The notes: generated by a model from the letters alone, not told the origin. Shown: positions 12,401 through 23,337, counted from the stretch's first letter. The stretch is 64,000 nt of DNA from Dallia pectoralis (GCA_029465975.1 CM055760.1:6189813-6253812); one strand, 5' to 3'. Translations and numbers: made by a program.

Positions 12401-15061
12401 TTAGTTTATCTGAGGAAACTGAAACCTGAGATTGAGGCTTGCCCTAAACAACAATTGGTCCTGTCTGTTTAGTAAGCAAACAGTGATATCCCTGAATGCT
12501 AATCTTTCACAGGCTGTTGAGGAAAATAGGTGTTGGGTACTCTAAGGTTGGCTGGGTAAGACAGGTGTTGGGTTCTCTAAGGTTGGCTGGGTAAGACAGG
12601 TGTTGGGTTCTCTAAGGTTGGCTGGGCAAGACAGGTGTTGGGTTCTCTAAGGTTGGCTGGGTAAGAAAGGTGTTGGGTTCTCTCAGGATACCTGGGTAAG
12701 ACAGGTGTTGGGTTCTCTAAGGTTGGCTGGGTAAGACATGTGTTGGGTTCTCTCAGGTTGGCTGGGTAAGACAGGTGTTGGGTTCTCTCAGGATACCTGG
12801 GTAAGACAGGTGTTGGGTACTCTAAGGTTGGCTGGGTAAGACATGTGTTGGGTTCTCTCAGGTTGGCTGGGTAAGACAGGTGTTGGGTTCTCTCAGGTTG
12901 GCTGAGTAAGACAGGTGTTGGGTTCTCTCAGGTTGGCTGGGTAAGACAGATGTTGGGTTCTCTACGGTTGGCTGGGTAAGACAGGTGTTGGGTTCTCTCA
13001 GGTTGGCTGGGTAAGACAGGTGTTGGGTTCTCTAAGGTTGGCTGGGTAAGACAGGTGTTGGGTTCTCTAAGGTTAGCTGGGTAAGACAGGTGTTGGGTTC
13101 TCTAAGGTTGGCTGGGTAAGACAGGTGTTGGGTTCTCTAAGGTTACCTGGGTAAGACAGGTGTTGGGTTCTCTCAGGTTGGCTGGGTAAACAGGTGTTGG
13201 GTTCTCTAAGGTTAGCTGGGTAAACAGGTGTTGGGTTCTCTAAGGTTAGCTGGGTAAGACAGGTGTTAGGTTCTCTAAAGTTAGCTGGGTAAGACAGGTG
13301 TTGGGTTCTCTAAGGTTAGCTGGGAATGACAGGTGTTGGGTTCTCTAAGGTTAGCTGGGTAAGACAGGTGCTGGGTTCTCTAAAGTTAGCTGGGTAAGAC
13401 AGGTGTTGGGTTCTCTAAGGTTAGCTGGGAATGACAGGTGTTGGGTTCTCTAAGGTTAGCTGGGTGAGACAGGTGTTGGGTTCTCTCAGGTATGCTGGGT
13501 AAGACAGGTATGATATGTGTTGGGTTCTCTCAGGTAAGCTGGGTATGATATGTTGCGTTCAATATGAACCAGCAGGCTGGTCGACAGGTTGTTCTCTGGT
13601 AAACCGGCAGGCTTGCTCACTATTTGTTTGGTTAGTTGGCTTGAAGTTGGGCTGGCTGGTTTATTGGCCGATTGACGGAAAGTCTCTGGGCGGACAGGCT
13701 GGCTAGTAAACTGGTAAACTGGTTGATTTGCATAGATTTTTTTTACTGTCTGACTGGTCAGCTAACATGTTGTCTAACTGGCTGTTACTAAAGCTCAGTT
13801 GAGCCTGGATGGAGCTTCCCCCGTTAGCCTTACTCGACCGGGCTCTGTCCTAACAGTTCCAGTGTGCCAGGTGGACGGAGGCCAACATGCTATTTCACAA
13901 ACTACACTCTGTCTAATGCTGTGGGTTTGTCTGAGGTGAGCAGAACAGCGAGACTCCGTAACATTAACACACTGTGACCCAAACAGCCAGGACACTGGCC
14001 AATGGGTGCCTCTACGTGTCTTCTGGGAAAACAGGACCTCCTTGAGTACTCGGAACCTACTCGAACATACTCAAGTCCACTTACGCACACTCAAACCGGG
14101 TCAGGTGAAACCCTACAGTTGAGCGGGGGACAAAACAAGACCGATCGGACATCTTCTCCGCTCCGCTACCCAGCCACAAGCAGGGATTCGATCCAACAAA
14201 CCCCCGCCCCAGAACCCCTGGTACCTACCAGGCCCCTGCAGGTACTGAGTGCTACACGGGTGGAGCCGTATTGATCCTGCAGGTAGCCCACGTAGTGGCA
14301 GTTCTCCACCATGTCGTGTCTCCACTCGAGCCCGTCCCTCCCCCAGTACTCCACCGTGAACTGTTTGGACACCAACGTGGGGTTGAGAGTCAGATTCAAG
14401 TGAAAGTGCTTCCCGTACGCCGACAGCCTGTAGAAGAGCTGGGACCGGGCCGGGTCCTGACTGGAGCGCCCTCCCCGCTCCGGGCCGGCGGCGGTGCTCG
14501 CCGTGTCGCCGGTTCGCCTCCTCGGCCGGTGGTGTTTCACAGTGTAGCTGAGGAACGCCCCGTTCTTGTCCACCCGCACCGGCACCGTCAGCTGGTAGTG
14601 CCGCAGATAGGACAGGTACTCCTCTTCAGCAGAGAACGACCGTTGGAGGGGGTCACCCACCGGGCAGGACGGGGCAATGAGGAAGAGAGAAACAAACACA
14701 GAATGTAAACCTGCCACGGGAAGACATGTTGAAGATAACGGGTCCTTCCTACAAACGCAAGAGACAGTGAGGAGAGAGACGACAGGCTTGCAGGTTGTGG
14801 TCTACAGTGGGATTATCCGTCTGAAAAAACATCCGAGGCGATACCGCCACACACTAGAGACGACCAACGACCAAACGGCGACCGCGACCGGCAACCATTG
14901 AAATAGGAGACGTGCAAACAAGACGCGCAGGGCGCAGCCGTGAGGTAAATCCTACCTTGTGAGTTGTGCGAAAGTCTTTGGAATTCCGCGGAAGCCGTGA
15001 CCACCACCGCCGGGCTCAGTATCAACATCCAGGTCAGCGTCTTCCACAAAACTTCCATCAT
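2015..15061 (-). CDS. adamts6: ADAMTS6 metalloprotease, N-terminal part (seven coding exons)
   Basis: Secreted zinc metalloprotease with thrombospondin repeats, acting on extracellular matrix. Coding exons (minus strand): 14956-15061, 14229-14623, 9314-9479, 8095-8375, 7557-7640, 6505-6650 and 2015-2058, joined in frame to about 407 residues. The start is the ATG at 15061, followed by a signal peptide starting MMEVLWKTLTW, near-identical to mammalian ADAMTS6. The propeptide carries LSAYGKHFHLNLTLNP and FTVEYWGRDG. A furin-type R-R-R-R-S-V-S site lies at about 8206-8217 and is followed by ERFVETLVVADKMMVGYHG, the start of the catalytic domain. The last visible exon encodes YDICTYKNKPCGTL. The HExxH zinc site, disintegrin, spacer and TSP1 repeats lie left of position 1, so this is partial because of the window edge. 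Oddity: the segment just before the furin site is Ser/Pro-rich and unlike mammalian ADAMTS6. Introns hold many tandem arrays; intron 2 is 4.7 kb. Confidence 0.93.
2262..2290. repeat. Short (CAGG)n microsatellite
   Basis: About six to seven CAGG/CAGA tetramers in adamts6 intron 6, just left of a decayed transposon fragment. Confidence 0.7.
2400..2690 (+). mobile_element. Decayed Tc1/mariner transposase fragment
   Basis: Forward translation gives a run resembling the Tc1 transposase C-terminal half: FQHDNDPKCTAK, then LKWPGQSP and a degraded version of the DLNPIEN segment with a frame change. Tc1-like elements of fish carry QQDNDPKHTAK and WPSQSPDLNPIE here. No terminal inverted repeats or intact reading frame were found, so it is a dead internal fragment inside adamts6 intron 6, antisense to the gene. 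Confidence 0.75.
2991..3375. repeat. Tetranucleotide array (CCTA)n/(CCTC)n
   Basis: About 385 bp alternating blocks of CCTA and CCTC tetramers. The forward frames encode only Pro, Ser, Leu, Tyr and Thr. It lies in adamts6 intron 6. Confidence 0.95.
3442..3548. repeat. 14-bp tandem array GATCACTAGGAGGA, 7.5 copies
   Basis: Units start at 3442, 3456, 3470, 3484, 3498, 3512 and 3526, with a partial one at 3540. Only the first differs (last base C), so it is very homogeneous and looks young. Confidence 0.95.
3629..3845. repeat. (GA)n microsatellite with GACA interruptions
   Basis: Purine-rich GA dinucleotides interrupted by CAGAG and GGGAG. Long open frames on both strands (Arg/Glu forward, Leu/Ser reverse) come from composition alone. 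Confidence 0.95.
5108..5191. repeat. 14-bp tandem array CACAGGTCAATTAG / CACAGGTCTATTAG, six copies
   Basis: Six consecutive units starting at 5108, 5122, 5136, 5150, 5164 and 5178. They differ mainly at the ninth base (A or T), with CCCAGG in the third. Its sequence is unrelated to the other 14-bp array at 3442 in the same intron. Confidence 0.92.
5466..5640 (+). mobile_element. tRNA-derived SINE remnant
   Basis: A tRNA B-box-like GGTTCAAATCC at 5494-5504 is followed by AATGTGAAAAATTTG, then GAGCAAGGCACTTTACCCTA and TTGCTCCTGTAAGT. The last parts closely resemble the conserved tail of widespread teleost tRNA-derived SINEs (AGCAAGGCACTTAACCCTA...). The A-box side and target duplications are not clear, so the copy is old and probably 5' truncated. 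Inside adamts6 intron 6. Confidence 0.65.
5903..6497. repeat. Long (TG)n array with ATGCATG / ATGCGTATG interruptions
   Basis: About 595 bp of TG dinucleotides broken by TATGCATG and TATGCGTA blocks. On the adamts6 transcript it reads as (CA)n and starts about 10 nt after the 5' splice site of coding exon 6 (exon end 6505). All open frames here (His/Thr or Cys/Val) are composition artefacts. Confidence 0.97.
9538..11383. repeat. 1.85 kb minisatellite of 11-bp monomers with 33/44-bp higher-order units
   Basis: The whole block can be cut into 11-bp monomers: TACAGCCCCAA, TATAACCACTA, TAAAACACCAA, TACAGCTCCTA, TACAGCCACTA and TACAACCACTA, about 168 in all. They recur in fixed order, mostly the 44-bp set TACAGCCCCAA twice, TATAACCACTA, TAAAACACCAA, or a 33-bp set. 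The right end (from about 11105) is more degenerate and mostly lacks the TAAAAC monomer. The array lies in adamts6 intron 2, about 60 bp from the 3' splice site of coding exon 3. Confidence 0.97.
11384..12525. other. Non-coding spacer within adamts6 intron 2
   Basis: AT-rich unique-looking sequence between two minisatellites. No exon, RNA gene or transposon signature was recognised; the short open frame near 12140-12328 has no support. Confidence 0.6.
12526..13545. repeat. 35-bp minisatellite, about 28 copies
   Basis: The unit contains GACAGGTGTTGGGTTCTCT, then AAGGTTGGCTGGGTAA, totalling 35 bp. Variants are AAGGTTAGCTGG, CAGGATACCTGG and CAGGTTGGCTGG, plus a few 34-bp copies lacking GA. Variants are grouped: TTGGCTGG copies dominate the left and TTAGCTGG copies the right, which points to local unequal exchange. 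In adamts6 intron 2. Confidence 0.96.
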
Positions 15062-18000
15062 TCAGAGAAAGATCTGACATGGGGTTCGGGGTCCGGGGGG
15101 AGACAAGGGGGGTCGCGGTGGTGCTACTGGCGGGCTAGGAACAGGCGCGATCAGTCCGGCGGATCTGGTACCGTAACAAGTCCATGGTCTAAGGTCCTCT
15201 CTGTGGGAAACGGTGCTCACTGCTTCGGCTTATCTTCTCATTAGCGTCTCAGCCACGTCTCATCCAGACAATGTCTCAGGGGGACGTCAGACACCTCCTG
15301 AGGGCTGGGGACACATCTGGACCTTGCTGATGTTTCCCTCAGAGCTCACTTCAGCCACTCATCGTGGCTAATGTGTTTATTAGAATCCATCCGTAGGTCA
15401 GTCGGTCAGTTGAAACGCAGCAGCCGTTTGCAGATCTATTGATCTACATCTGTATAGGAAGACTGTCTTGACCAAACCATCTGCCTACCTGTGAATACAT
15501 CATTGCATAGTCAATAAACAGAATTACAAAACTGATTGCAAACAACAACCTAGACTAAACTACTTATCAATGAAAAGCTATATTGCAATTAGCCTGTGAA
15601 CAAGTTGCCCCCCCCCCCCAAAAAAATGCAACAATATTTAACCAAAAGTAAAGATAACATGTGTTGTCACAACAACACCATTATTACACATTGATCAAGT
15701 ACAAAAGCAGCCTGCATGTGCTCTGAGGTCCTCAGTCATCACAACATCTGTTTCTAGAACAGGTTGTGTCATTTCTCTCCCACTGTCTCTCTCTCTCTCT
15801 CTCTCTCTGCAAAAAAATCCAAAGCTCAGTCGTTTGTCTCAGCAAGCCTTCATGAATGAGTACGCGTGCGTGCGTGCGTATTCGAGCGCACTCCGGTAAT
15901 AATGCAAGAAGTAAAGTTTTAGTAAAGCAATGAAATTCGATGAAACTATGAAAAAATTAATGAAACCATTAAAATGCTATACATTTCGAAACGTATGAAG
16001 GATGCATCTCCTAATGTTAGACCAGAAAAGCAGTTCCAAGTTAATAGTGAAAACGACACGTTATAATCGCCATCAATCACATGCGATCTGAAGTGGTTCT
16101 TGACTTATTTATTTTTTCTGTATTAGTGACTCTGTTTGCTTTTTTTACTATTTGTATCGTAAAGATTTAATAAAGAAAAATCTGAAGTGTCGTAAAAACC
16201 AGTGTGGGTGGGTATCTGACTCCGGACAAAATCCAAAGTGTTGGGAGCTGCGTGTCGCACCTTGTGCGGTGAAAATGAATCTAGATGCACATTTCCAGAC
16301 AGCACCGCTAAATCTACTTGACCACTCGGTCGGACTTAGACATCTGGCTCCCGGCCCGACTGCATCAGGCTACACCAAAAAACCCACCATAAAACAATTT
16401 ACTTATCACTGCTACTAATGTTAATCTTGCAACAGTGCACAGACGCATGTCTCGATGAAGTGGGTCTGTTTGAATTAGTCAAAAGAAAGGCAGACAGACC
16501 GTAGATGTGGACCTATTCTAGGACATTATCATAAGCATTAATTGTGAAATATTAACTAGTACTTGCAAAGTTCTTATATGCATCCAACCGATAAAAAAAA
16601 CACAACAGTTAGGCTACTCATCCGGTAGTTTAAAAGGAATTACAAGTGCCGGCTTTTTACATTTAATTTATATTACATATGTATATACATCCGACATTTG
16701 TATGCATTAATGTGGAAAACGTGTCATTGCATTTTTTTTTAATATTTTGTAAATATGTTGTATAGTCTACATTCAAGTGAATATCATCATGTGCTGTGGC
16801 GGTGTGATGGAGTGCTAAGATGACAAACATATAGTTACCGTCTTCATCTTCTTCAGCAGCAGAGCCCAGTTACTGTGCTGGAGTGAGTAACCTTACAGAG
16901 TGCAGACAACAGACCAGGTCTGCAAAGAAGTTCCGTAGAAGCCAAATCAGGTCTCTCCTCTGTCCATCTCCTCTTGGTTTATGTCATTCTCTGTTTCTTG
17001 GAGCTACTGCAGCGACTGTCCTCCACCGGACAACAGACAGAGAGCAGCTCTGTCTGATATGCAAGTGTCTTAAAAAAAATGCACGTCCTCTAATTATGTT
17101 TTTACACCAATATCTAATGCATTGCCCGACGTCCTCAATAAAACATCTGGACGTGGTGTGTTTATTGCCAGATGTTACTTTTGGATAATGCAGGTCGCAC
17201 AATAATAACAAAAGGAGTCCAGGTCTAGGACAGTGCATGCAAGTCAGCAGCGTTGAGTTGAAGTAGCTCCCTTTAATACAGTGCACCCGGCCTGGAACCA
17301 TGACCAAGCTCCGAGCTGCTGCAAATTGGCTGGGAGGTCCAGCTGACGTCATTGCAGATGTGCTTATTTTCTAACGATCAGCTGTGCGCATGTTCCGACC
17401 AAATATCACGTGTAGGATGTGGACTTTTGGGGGGTACAAATAGGGTGAAACATCTCTTCTCGAGTATATTTGCAAGAAGTCTGGACTATTTTACCTTGTA
17501 TCTTTCTTATGTATTTGTTTTTTTAAGATGAATGCACACCAAAATATTTTGGTCTGGATGTTTTTTTTCTATAAATTCCCATATATAGCTCTAGAGGTTT
17601 ATTTACCCGACCAAGCATTAATAGTCTGCCCTAGACCTTGGCCTTAGATTCGTACAGCAAATATTTATAACTGCTTCTAAATAAAAAAAATGGTTGAAAT
17701 AAAACCTTATGCCAATGATATTGTCTAACGATTCTGAAAAAGACGCTTGAATGCGTTGGCAATATATAATTTGCCTATGTTAATAGAAAATTCTGCAATT
17801 TAGCAAAAAATGTTGTGCAGCATAAGACTGCTTAGGGTGAAGAATTGTTGCGCCCCCCGGTGTTCAAGACCTATATTGCAACGTTTGTCTATAATAAAAA
17901 GCTTTGTTTATTTCAAGTAACAAATAATAATTAGGTTTACATGTTTTAATATTAACTGACGCTAATCAATCTGTGTTTGAACAGCACACAAACTAATTTT

Positions 18001-18654
18001 CACATAACAATCATGTATTTATATTATTATATTTAGCGTTTCTCTTATAATTTACAAAGCATGCAGCAAATATAATTTGTTTTGTAAACGTTTTAACTGT
18101 ACATATACTGTATGTAATATCCCAGTACCAGTCAAATGACTATGCAAAGCTTTCATCAAAGCAAAGCATGGATACTTTGAGGGATCTCTAGTAGGCTACG
18201 TGTGTAAAAATTTGACTATTGTAATATCTACCAGGGCGTACAGAGGCCCACTATCAGCAATCATCCCTCCTGTGTTCCAAGGAAGGGCGCGTTGTGTTTA
18301 CAAATCCAAGTATCATTGTAAACTATCATTGTAAAAGATTACAAATCCAAGTATCATTCGGGGCGAGGCAACCTTCTTAAACTATCATTGTAAAAGATCA
18401 TAGAAACCCCTTTTGCAATATTGCTAGCATCAATGTGCCTGAAGACGACCAAACACCCCGTGGGCAGTTTGTGGTTTGTCCCTCCTTGGGCAGAGCTAGA
18501 CTCACTTTAGACTAAGATACAGAAAAAGGATATGAAAGAAACCATTTTGTTTGTGTTGGACTTTCACCCTAGATGATAACAGCTAGATGCAATAGCTTTT
18601 TTTCAAACCTCTGTGCCGGTGTCATGGAAGAAGTACAAAGAAGAGGAACTCCTC
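15062..18654. other. Intergenic region upstream of adamts6
   Basis: No coding exon recognised. The left part up to about 15,250 is GC-rich and should hold the adamts6 5' UTR and promoter. From 15,900 to 18,500 it is AT-rich with short meaningless open frames. A short (TC)n run lies at about 15,783-15,808 and a poly-C run at about 15,608. The segment 18,299-18,405 carries two interleaved direct repeats (ACAAATCCAAGTATCATT twice; AAACTATCATTGTAAAAGAT twice). Confidence 0.6.
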
Positions 18655-20175
18655 GTCCATCATCCAGCCCATCATCCAGCCCATCATCCAGTCCATCATC
18701 CAGCCATCATCCAGTCCATCATCCAGCCATCATCCAGCCCATCATCCAGTCCATCATCCAGCCATCATCCAGCCATCATCCAGTCTATCATCCAGCCATC
18801 ATCCAGCCATCATCCAGTCCATCATCCAGCCATCATCCAGCCATCATCCAGTCTATCATCCAGCCATCATCCAGTCCATCATCCAGCCCATCATCCAGTC
18901 CATCATCCAGCCCATCATCCAGCCATCATCCAGCCATCATCCAGTCTATCATCCAGCCATCATCCAGTCTATCATCCAGTCTATCATCCAGCCATCATCC
19001 AGTCCATCATCCAGCCCATCATCCAGTCTATCATCCAGCCATCATCCAGTCTATCATCCAGCCATCATCCAGTCCATCATCCAGCCCATCATCCAGTCTA
19101 TCATCCAGCCATCATCCAGTCTATCATCCAGCCATCATCCAGTCTATCATCCAGCCATCATCCAGTCTATCATCCAGCCCATCATCCAGCCCATCATCCA
19201 GCCCATCATCCAGTCTATCATCCAGCCATCATCCAGACTATTATCTAGCCCATCATCCAGCCCATCATCCAGTCCATCATCCAGCCCATCATCCAGTCTA
19301 TCATCCAGCCATCATCCAGACTATTATCTAGCCCATCATCCAGCCCATCATCCAGTCCATCATCCAGCCCATCATCCAGTCTATCATCCAGCCATCATCC
19401 AGACTATTATCTAGCCCATCATCCAGCCCATCATCCAGACTATCATCCAGCCCATCATCCAGCCATCATCCAGACTATTATCTAGCCCATCATCCAGCCC
19501 ATCATCCAGCCCATCATCCAGACTATCATCCAGCCCATCATCCAGTCTGTTATCTAGCCCATCATCCAGTCTATCATCCAGCCATCATCCAGTCTATCAT
19601 CCAGCCATCATCCAGCCCATCATCCAGCCCATCATCCAGACTATCATCCAGCCATCATCCAGTCCATCATCCAGCCCATCATCCAGTCTATCATCCAGCC
19701 ATCATCCAGTCTATCATCCAGCCATCATCCAGTCTATCATCCAGCCATCATCCAGTCTATCATCCAGCCCATCATCCAGCCCATCATCCAGCCCATCATC
19801 CAGTCTATCATCCAGCCATCATCCAGACTATTATCTAGCCCATCATCCAGCCCATCATCCAGTCCATCATCCAGCCCATCATCCAGTCTATCATCCAGCC
19901 ATCATCCAGACTATTATCTAGCCCATCATCCAGCCCATCATCCAGTCCATCATCCAGCCCATCATCCAGTCTATCATCCAGCCATCATCCAGACTATTAT
20001 CTAGCCCATCATCCAGCCCATCATCCAGACTATCATCCAGCCCATCATCCAGCCATCATCCAGACTATTATCTAGCCCATCATCCAGCCCATCATCCAGC
20101 CCATCATCCAGCCCATCATCCAGACTATCATCCAGCCCATCATCCAGTCTGTTATCTAGCCCATCATCCAGTCCT
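18655..20175. repeat. 1.5 kb minisatellite of 11/12-bp CCATCATCCAG units
   Basis: Units of 12 bp (CCCATCATCCAG, TCTATCATCCAG, TCCATCATCCAG, ACTATTATCTAG) are mixed with an 11-bp form (CCATCATCCAG). Unit order is repeated at a larger scale: the stretch around 19,070-19,560 recurs at about 19,660-20,160. The first ACTATTATCTAG anchors are 590 bp apart (19237 and 19827). The forward Ser/His/Pro open frames are by-products. Confidence 0.97.
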
Positions 20176-20412
20176 TATCAGTTTAAAAAATGTTCTGCAT
20201 GCATATTACAGTCAAAATAATAGCTTGAGGCGTTCCAGGTGATACAAGCAACATATAAAGATGTTCTTTGCATACTTGTGATAACAGCTTTACAAATGTA
20301 CATTTCTGTGTCCACGTAGTGATGTTTACTAGCAATCAAATGTTACTGGCCAATCCCCTACTCTTAAGGTCAGTAAACGATATGAGCACGTGAATCACCT
20401 TCACTGGGACAG

Positions 20413-20419
20413 TATAAAA
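20413..20419 (+). promoter_or_regulatory. TATA box of the PLAC8-like gene
   Basis: TATAAAA in the context GGGACAGTATAAAATTATGC. A plausible untranslated first exon follows and ends at 20518 with the donor ATCG|GTGAGT. The distance to the coding exon (starting at 20981) fits one 5' UTR intron. Confidence 0.55.
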
Positions 20420-20980
20420 TTATGCAAACAGAGCCCTTTGTTGGTTAGCCGCCCTGCATCACAGTACTTTTTCATTCGTTCCTCGGTATAGTTCTTCTTC
20501 AAGAAAACCACAAAATCGGTGAGTTTTTAATTTAGATTTTCGATGAATGGCTAGATATTCACTTTTAAACAACTGCAAAAAGCTGTTGTGGAACAAGTTT
20601 TGAGGTTTTTGGTCCAAACTTTATAACCTGCATTTGTAAACTAAATGTAGATATTCCATTGAAAATCAGCCATTTGCAACTACATTAGTCATTAACAATA
20701 ATAACATGTGTATAATGTATTTCTGATCAATTGGATGTTATCTTTCTAAGGAGTATGGCAGAGGTTTGAGAAATAATTCATAGGAGCTCCCTTGGTCAGA
20801 GAATGGTGCTTCAGCGTATACATAGATCAATTTCTATGGGCACGTATTCAAATAAATGCACTTAGAACTGAAAGTTTGCCTGGATATGAATAATTGCTAA
20901 TTAACTGAGTGTTTTTTTAGAGCCTTTGTTTAGGTTTTGTTTAATGGTGACTTTTACCATGTAACCTTCCATAGAGCAAG

Positions 20981-22253
20981 ATGATGTCTGTTATAACCTC
21001 ACAGCCGACGAGCTACGCGCCGTCTGATTTCCAGACGGGCCTCTGTGACGTCTGCAGTGACTGTGGAACCTGTAGGTGGACAGAATTTCCTACGCGATAA
21101 ATAGTTAGGTTTTCTCTTCCATGTACATGTCTTGGCTCGATCCCTCTGTCCTCTGAAATGGGACGGTGATGGTGTGACGTGCCTTCTCCCTCTCTAGGTT
21201 GCTACGGCTGGTGGTGCTTCCCATGTATGACCTGCTCCATAGCCAGTGAAATGGATGAGTGCTGTCTGTGCGGTGCCACCATGGCCATGCGAAGCGTTTA
21301 CCGCACCCGATACAACATCAAGGTGAGCTCCTAATAACGCCATTTCAAAACCATAACCGTTAATACAGAGTGGATCACGGCTTTTCAGATTTAGTCATCG
21401 GCACTCTTCTGTGAGGTACTGATGTTGGGAGGGCTGGCTTGCAATGGGGCCTGGCACAGTGTTCAGTGAGGCCTGCCACCGTGTTCAGTGGGGCCTGGCA
21501 CAGTGTTCAGTAAGGCCTGGCACGGTTTTCAGTGAGGCCTGGCACGGTGTTCAGTGAGGCCTGGCACGGTGTTCAGTGGGGTTGAGGTCAAGGCTCTGGG
21601 CAGGCACCTTGTCGAACCATATATTTGTGGAACCCAGAAGAGAAAAGGAATCTGTTGAATTCTGTAGTATTAGGATGACCCTTCACTAGAACTAAGGGGT
21701 TTAGCCCAAACCCATTATGGGGACAGCCCCAGACCATACAGTAGGCACTATGCATAGGTGGTAGCGTAGGCATCCAATGGCAATGCCAAGTTAAAAGTCA
21801 TTGAGCTCGTCAGTACCATCTATTGTCCCCCCCAACGTTGATCGATTAAGATTTTGTGACGATGTGCTGGATAATATAGGTGTGGCTGAAACACCAAAAC
21901 TCAGAAATTAGTAGAGGTGTCCACATGTTTCTGACCATATAGTGCGTATGCTTGGGCACCATCACTGATGACATTGACGTTATTGCGTTCAGCGGGGCGC
22001 TGCGAAGCCACTCTCGCAATTGCCCTCAGTCTGATATCCAGTCACCTAAAGAGTTCTGACCAGAATCACAGGCTCAGTGGTAGGATGTCTGCCCACTCGT
22101 ATCTCCTCCCTGTGCTAACTGTCTTGTCTCTCCTTACCTGGTGTCTAGGGCTCCCTGTGTAAAGACTACTGTACTATAATGTGGTGTTACGTCTGCTCCG
22201 CCTGTCAAGTGAAGAGAGACATTCAGCTCCGGAAGGAACAAGGGATTTTTTGA
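20981..22253 (+). CDS. PLAC8-family cysteine-rich protein (cornifelin/PLAC8-like)
   Basis: Small Cys-rich protein of the PLAC8 family; family members are described at membranes or in cytosol with varied roles, so no biochemical function is assigned. Coding exons: 20981-21071, 21198-21322 and 22149-22253, giving 106 residues. The motifs QTGLCDVCSDCGTCC, CCLCGATMAMRSVYRTRY and CQVKRDI match mammalian PLAC8 (QTGMCDCFSDCG, NECCLCGTSVAMRTLYRTRY, CQIKRDI) much better than cornifelin. The start is the first of two adjacent ATGs. An untranslated first exon ends at 20518. A donor just after the stop (22260/22261) and an acceptor at 22583 suggest a 3' UTR intron, with AATAAA at 22747. Convergent neighbour of cops4, as PLAC8 is in human. 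Intron 2 holds a 22-bp array and a Tc1-like remnant. The symbol is left blank because fish have several plac8 paralogues. Confidence 0.88.
21448..21579. repeat. 22-bp tandem array, six copies
   Basis: Units GGCCTGGCACAGTGTTCAGT plus two bases start at 21448, 21470, 21492, 21514, 21536 and 21558. It directly abuts the Tc1-like remnant; the last unit runs into the sequence GGGGTTGAGGTCAAGGCTCT of that element. Confidence 0.92.
21580..21950. mobile_element. Non-autonomous Tc1-like transposon remnant
   Basis: Contains GTTGAGGTCAAGGCTCTGGGC, then CACTAGAACTAAGGGG and CCAAACCCATTATGGG. It ends GTGTCCACATGTTTCTGACC-ATATAGTG. These pieces match from memory the antisense of a common fish Tc1-like transposase gene and its terminal repeat (GTGTCCACATACTTTTGGCCATATAGTG). 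Large internal parts are missing. It lies in intron 2 of the PLAC8-like gene. Confidence 0.65.
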
Positions 22254-22770
22254 GCCCAGGGTAAAACCAAATGTACGTCATTTTATTGACAAAGATGTGT
22301 CTTCGGACCCATAGTAATCCCTTCACCCACTCACCCACCCAAGGCATACGTGTGCGGACACACACAGACACACCCAAAGACACACCTAAGGAGCAATAAA
22401 GTATACGCCCCAATGTTCAAGGAATTGCCGTGGAAACTGATTAGATTAAACCAACTGACCTTTAAACCTATTGAGTTATGCTACTGCTTTGTGATATGGT
22501 TACATATTATACCCTACTGTATGTATTTTTTTGTTATAAAATATATATGTACTGGTTGATTGTTCCTGTCTTTCCTCTTCCAGCGGCAGAGACCTGAAAA
22601 TCTCCACTCGCATTGAAGTTTTTTGATTTTTTTCCCCCATGGTCAATTTCCTCGATGTTACAAATTAGAAAAGCCTAAGCACCATTTTGTAAAATGAGGG
22701 TAACTTGTAGTGAAACGTAAAGAACGTTGTGGCTTGACGATCCGAAAATAAAACAGTGCAACATCAGTAA

Positions 22771-23337
22771 AAATGTATTCTGTTTCATTTAAATAATGTA
22801 TAATCACAGCTCAGAGTGAAACAGTGTGAACATGAACTGGTTAACCTAGTCATTATTACTGTAGGACTGATTGATCTCTATAAGATAATAAGCCAGTAAT
22901 CACTTATTGAAGCCATATATTCATGTCAGATACGGTAGAACTGTAGGGGGCCATTAGAGAACAGACAGATTAGGAAGTGACATAAATGGACACTGACGCA
23001 TGGGTGTGTTCAAAGGGTTCCTCCATATGACGTCATCCCACTGAAACCGGGCTCAATAAAACACAGAATTAAACTGTTGTTCGTCCCGTTCGGTTTGAGA
23101 CGAAAAAAGAAAGAACGGATAGCTAAGCACTAGGGTTGGAACAAAAAATATACAAAAGTAGTAGGCACATACAATTTCTGTCTGTTTTGCTACAGTTTGA
23201 GATATTTCTCCCATAGTCAAAGCCAAGCAAAAGTGTGTCACTGTCAACAGCACAGGGACTTTGACCCGACTGTTTACCAGAACACAGACTTGTCAAGCTT
23301 GTCAAGGCGTGTAACACCCAGCATAACATACTTCAAT
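22771..23337. other. Spacer between the PLAC8-like and Kazal genes
   Basis: No coding signal. It should hold the Kazal gene promoter and 5' UTR. A perfect palindromic CRE lies at 23028-23035. Confidence 0.55.
23028..23035. promoter_or_regulatory. Palindromic CRE (TGACGTCA) upstream of the Kazal gene
   Basis: Exact TGACGTCA about 300 bp before the ATG of the Kazal inhibitor. CREB/ATF binding is known for this motif; use here is inference. The same 8-mer also occurs once at 40674-40681 in the lin54 3' UTR, so chance occurrence is possible. Confidence 0.35.

Noticed and set aside
14271..14708. 145-codon plus-strand frame
   Set aside because: Antisense to adamts6 coding exon 2, which is identified by propeptide homology.
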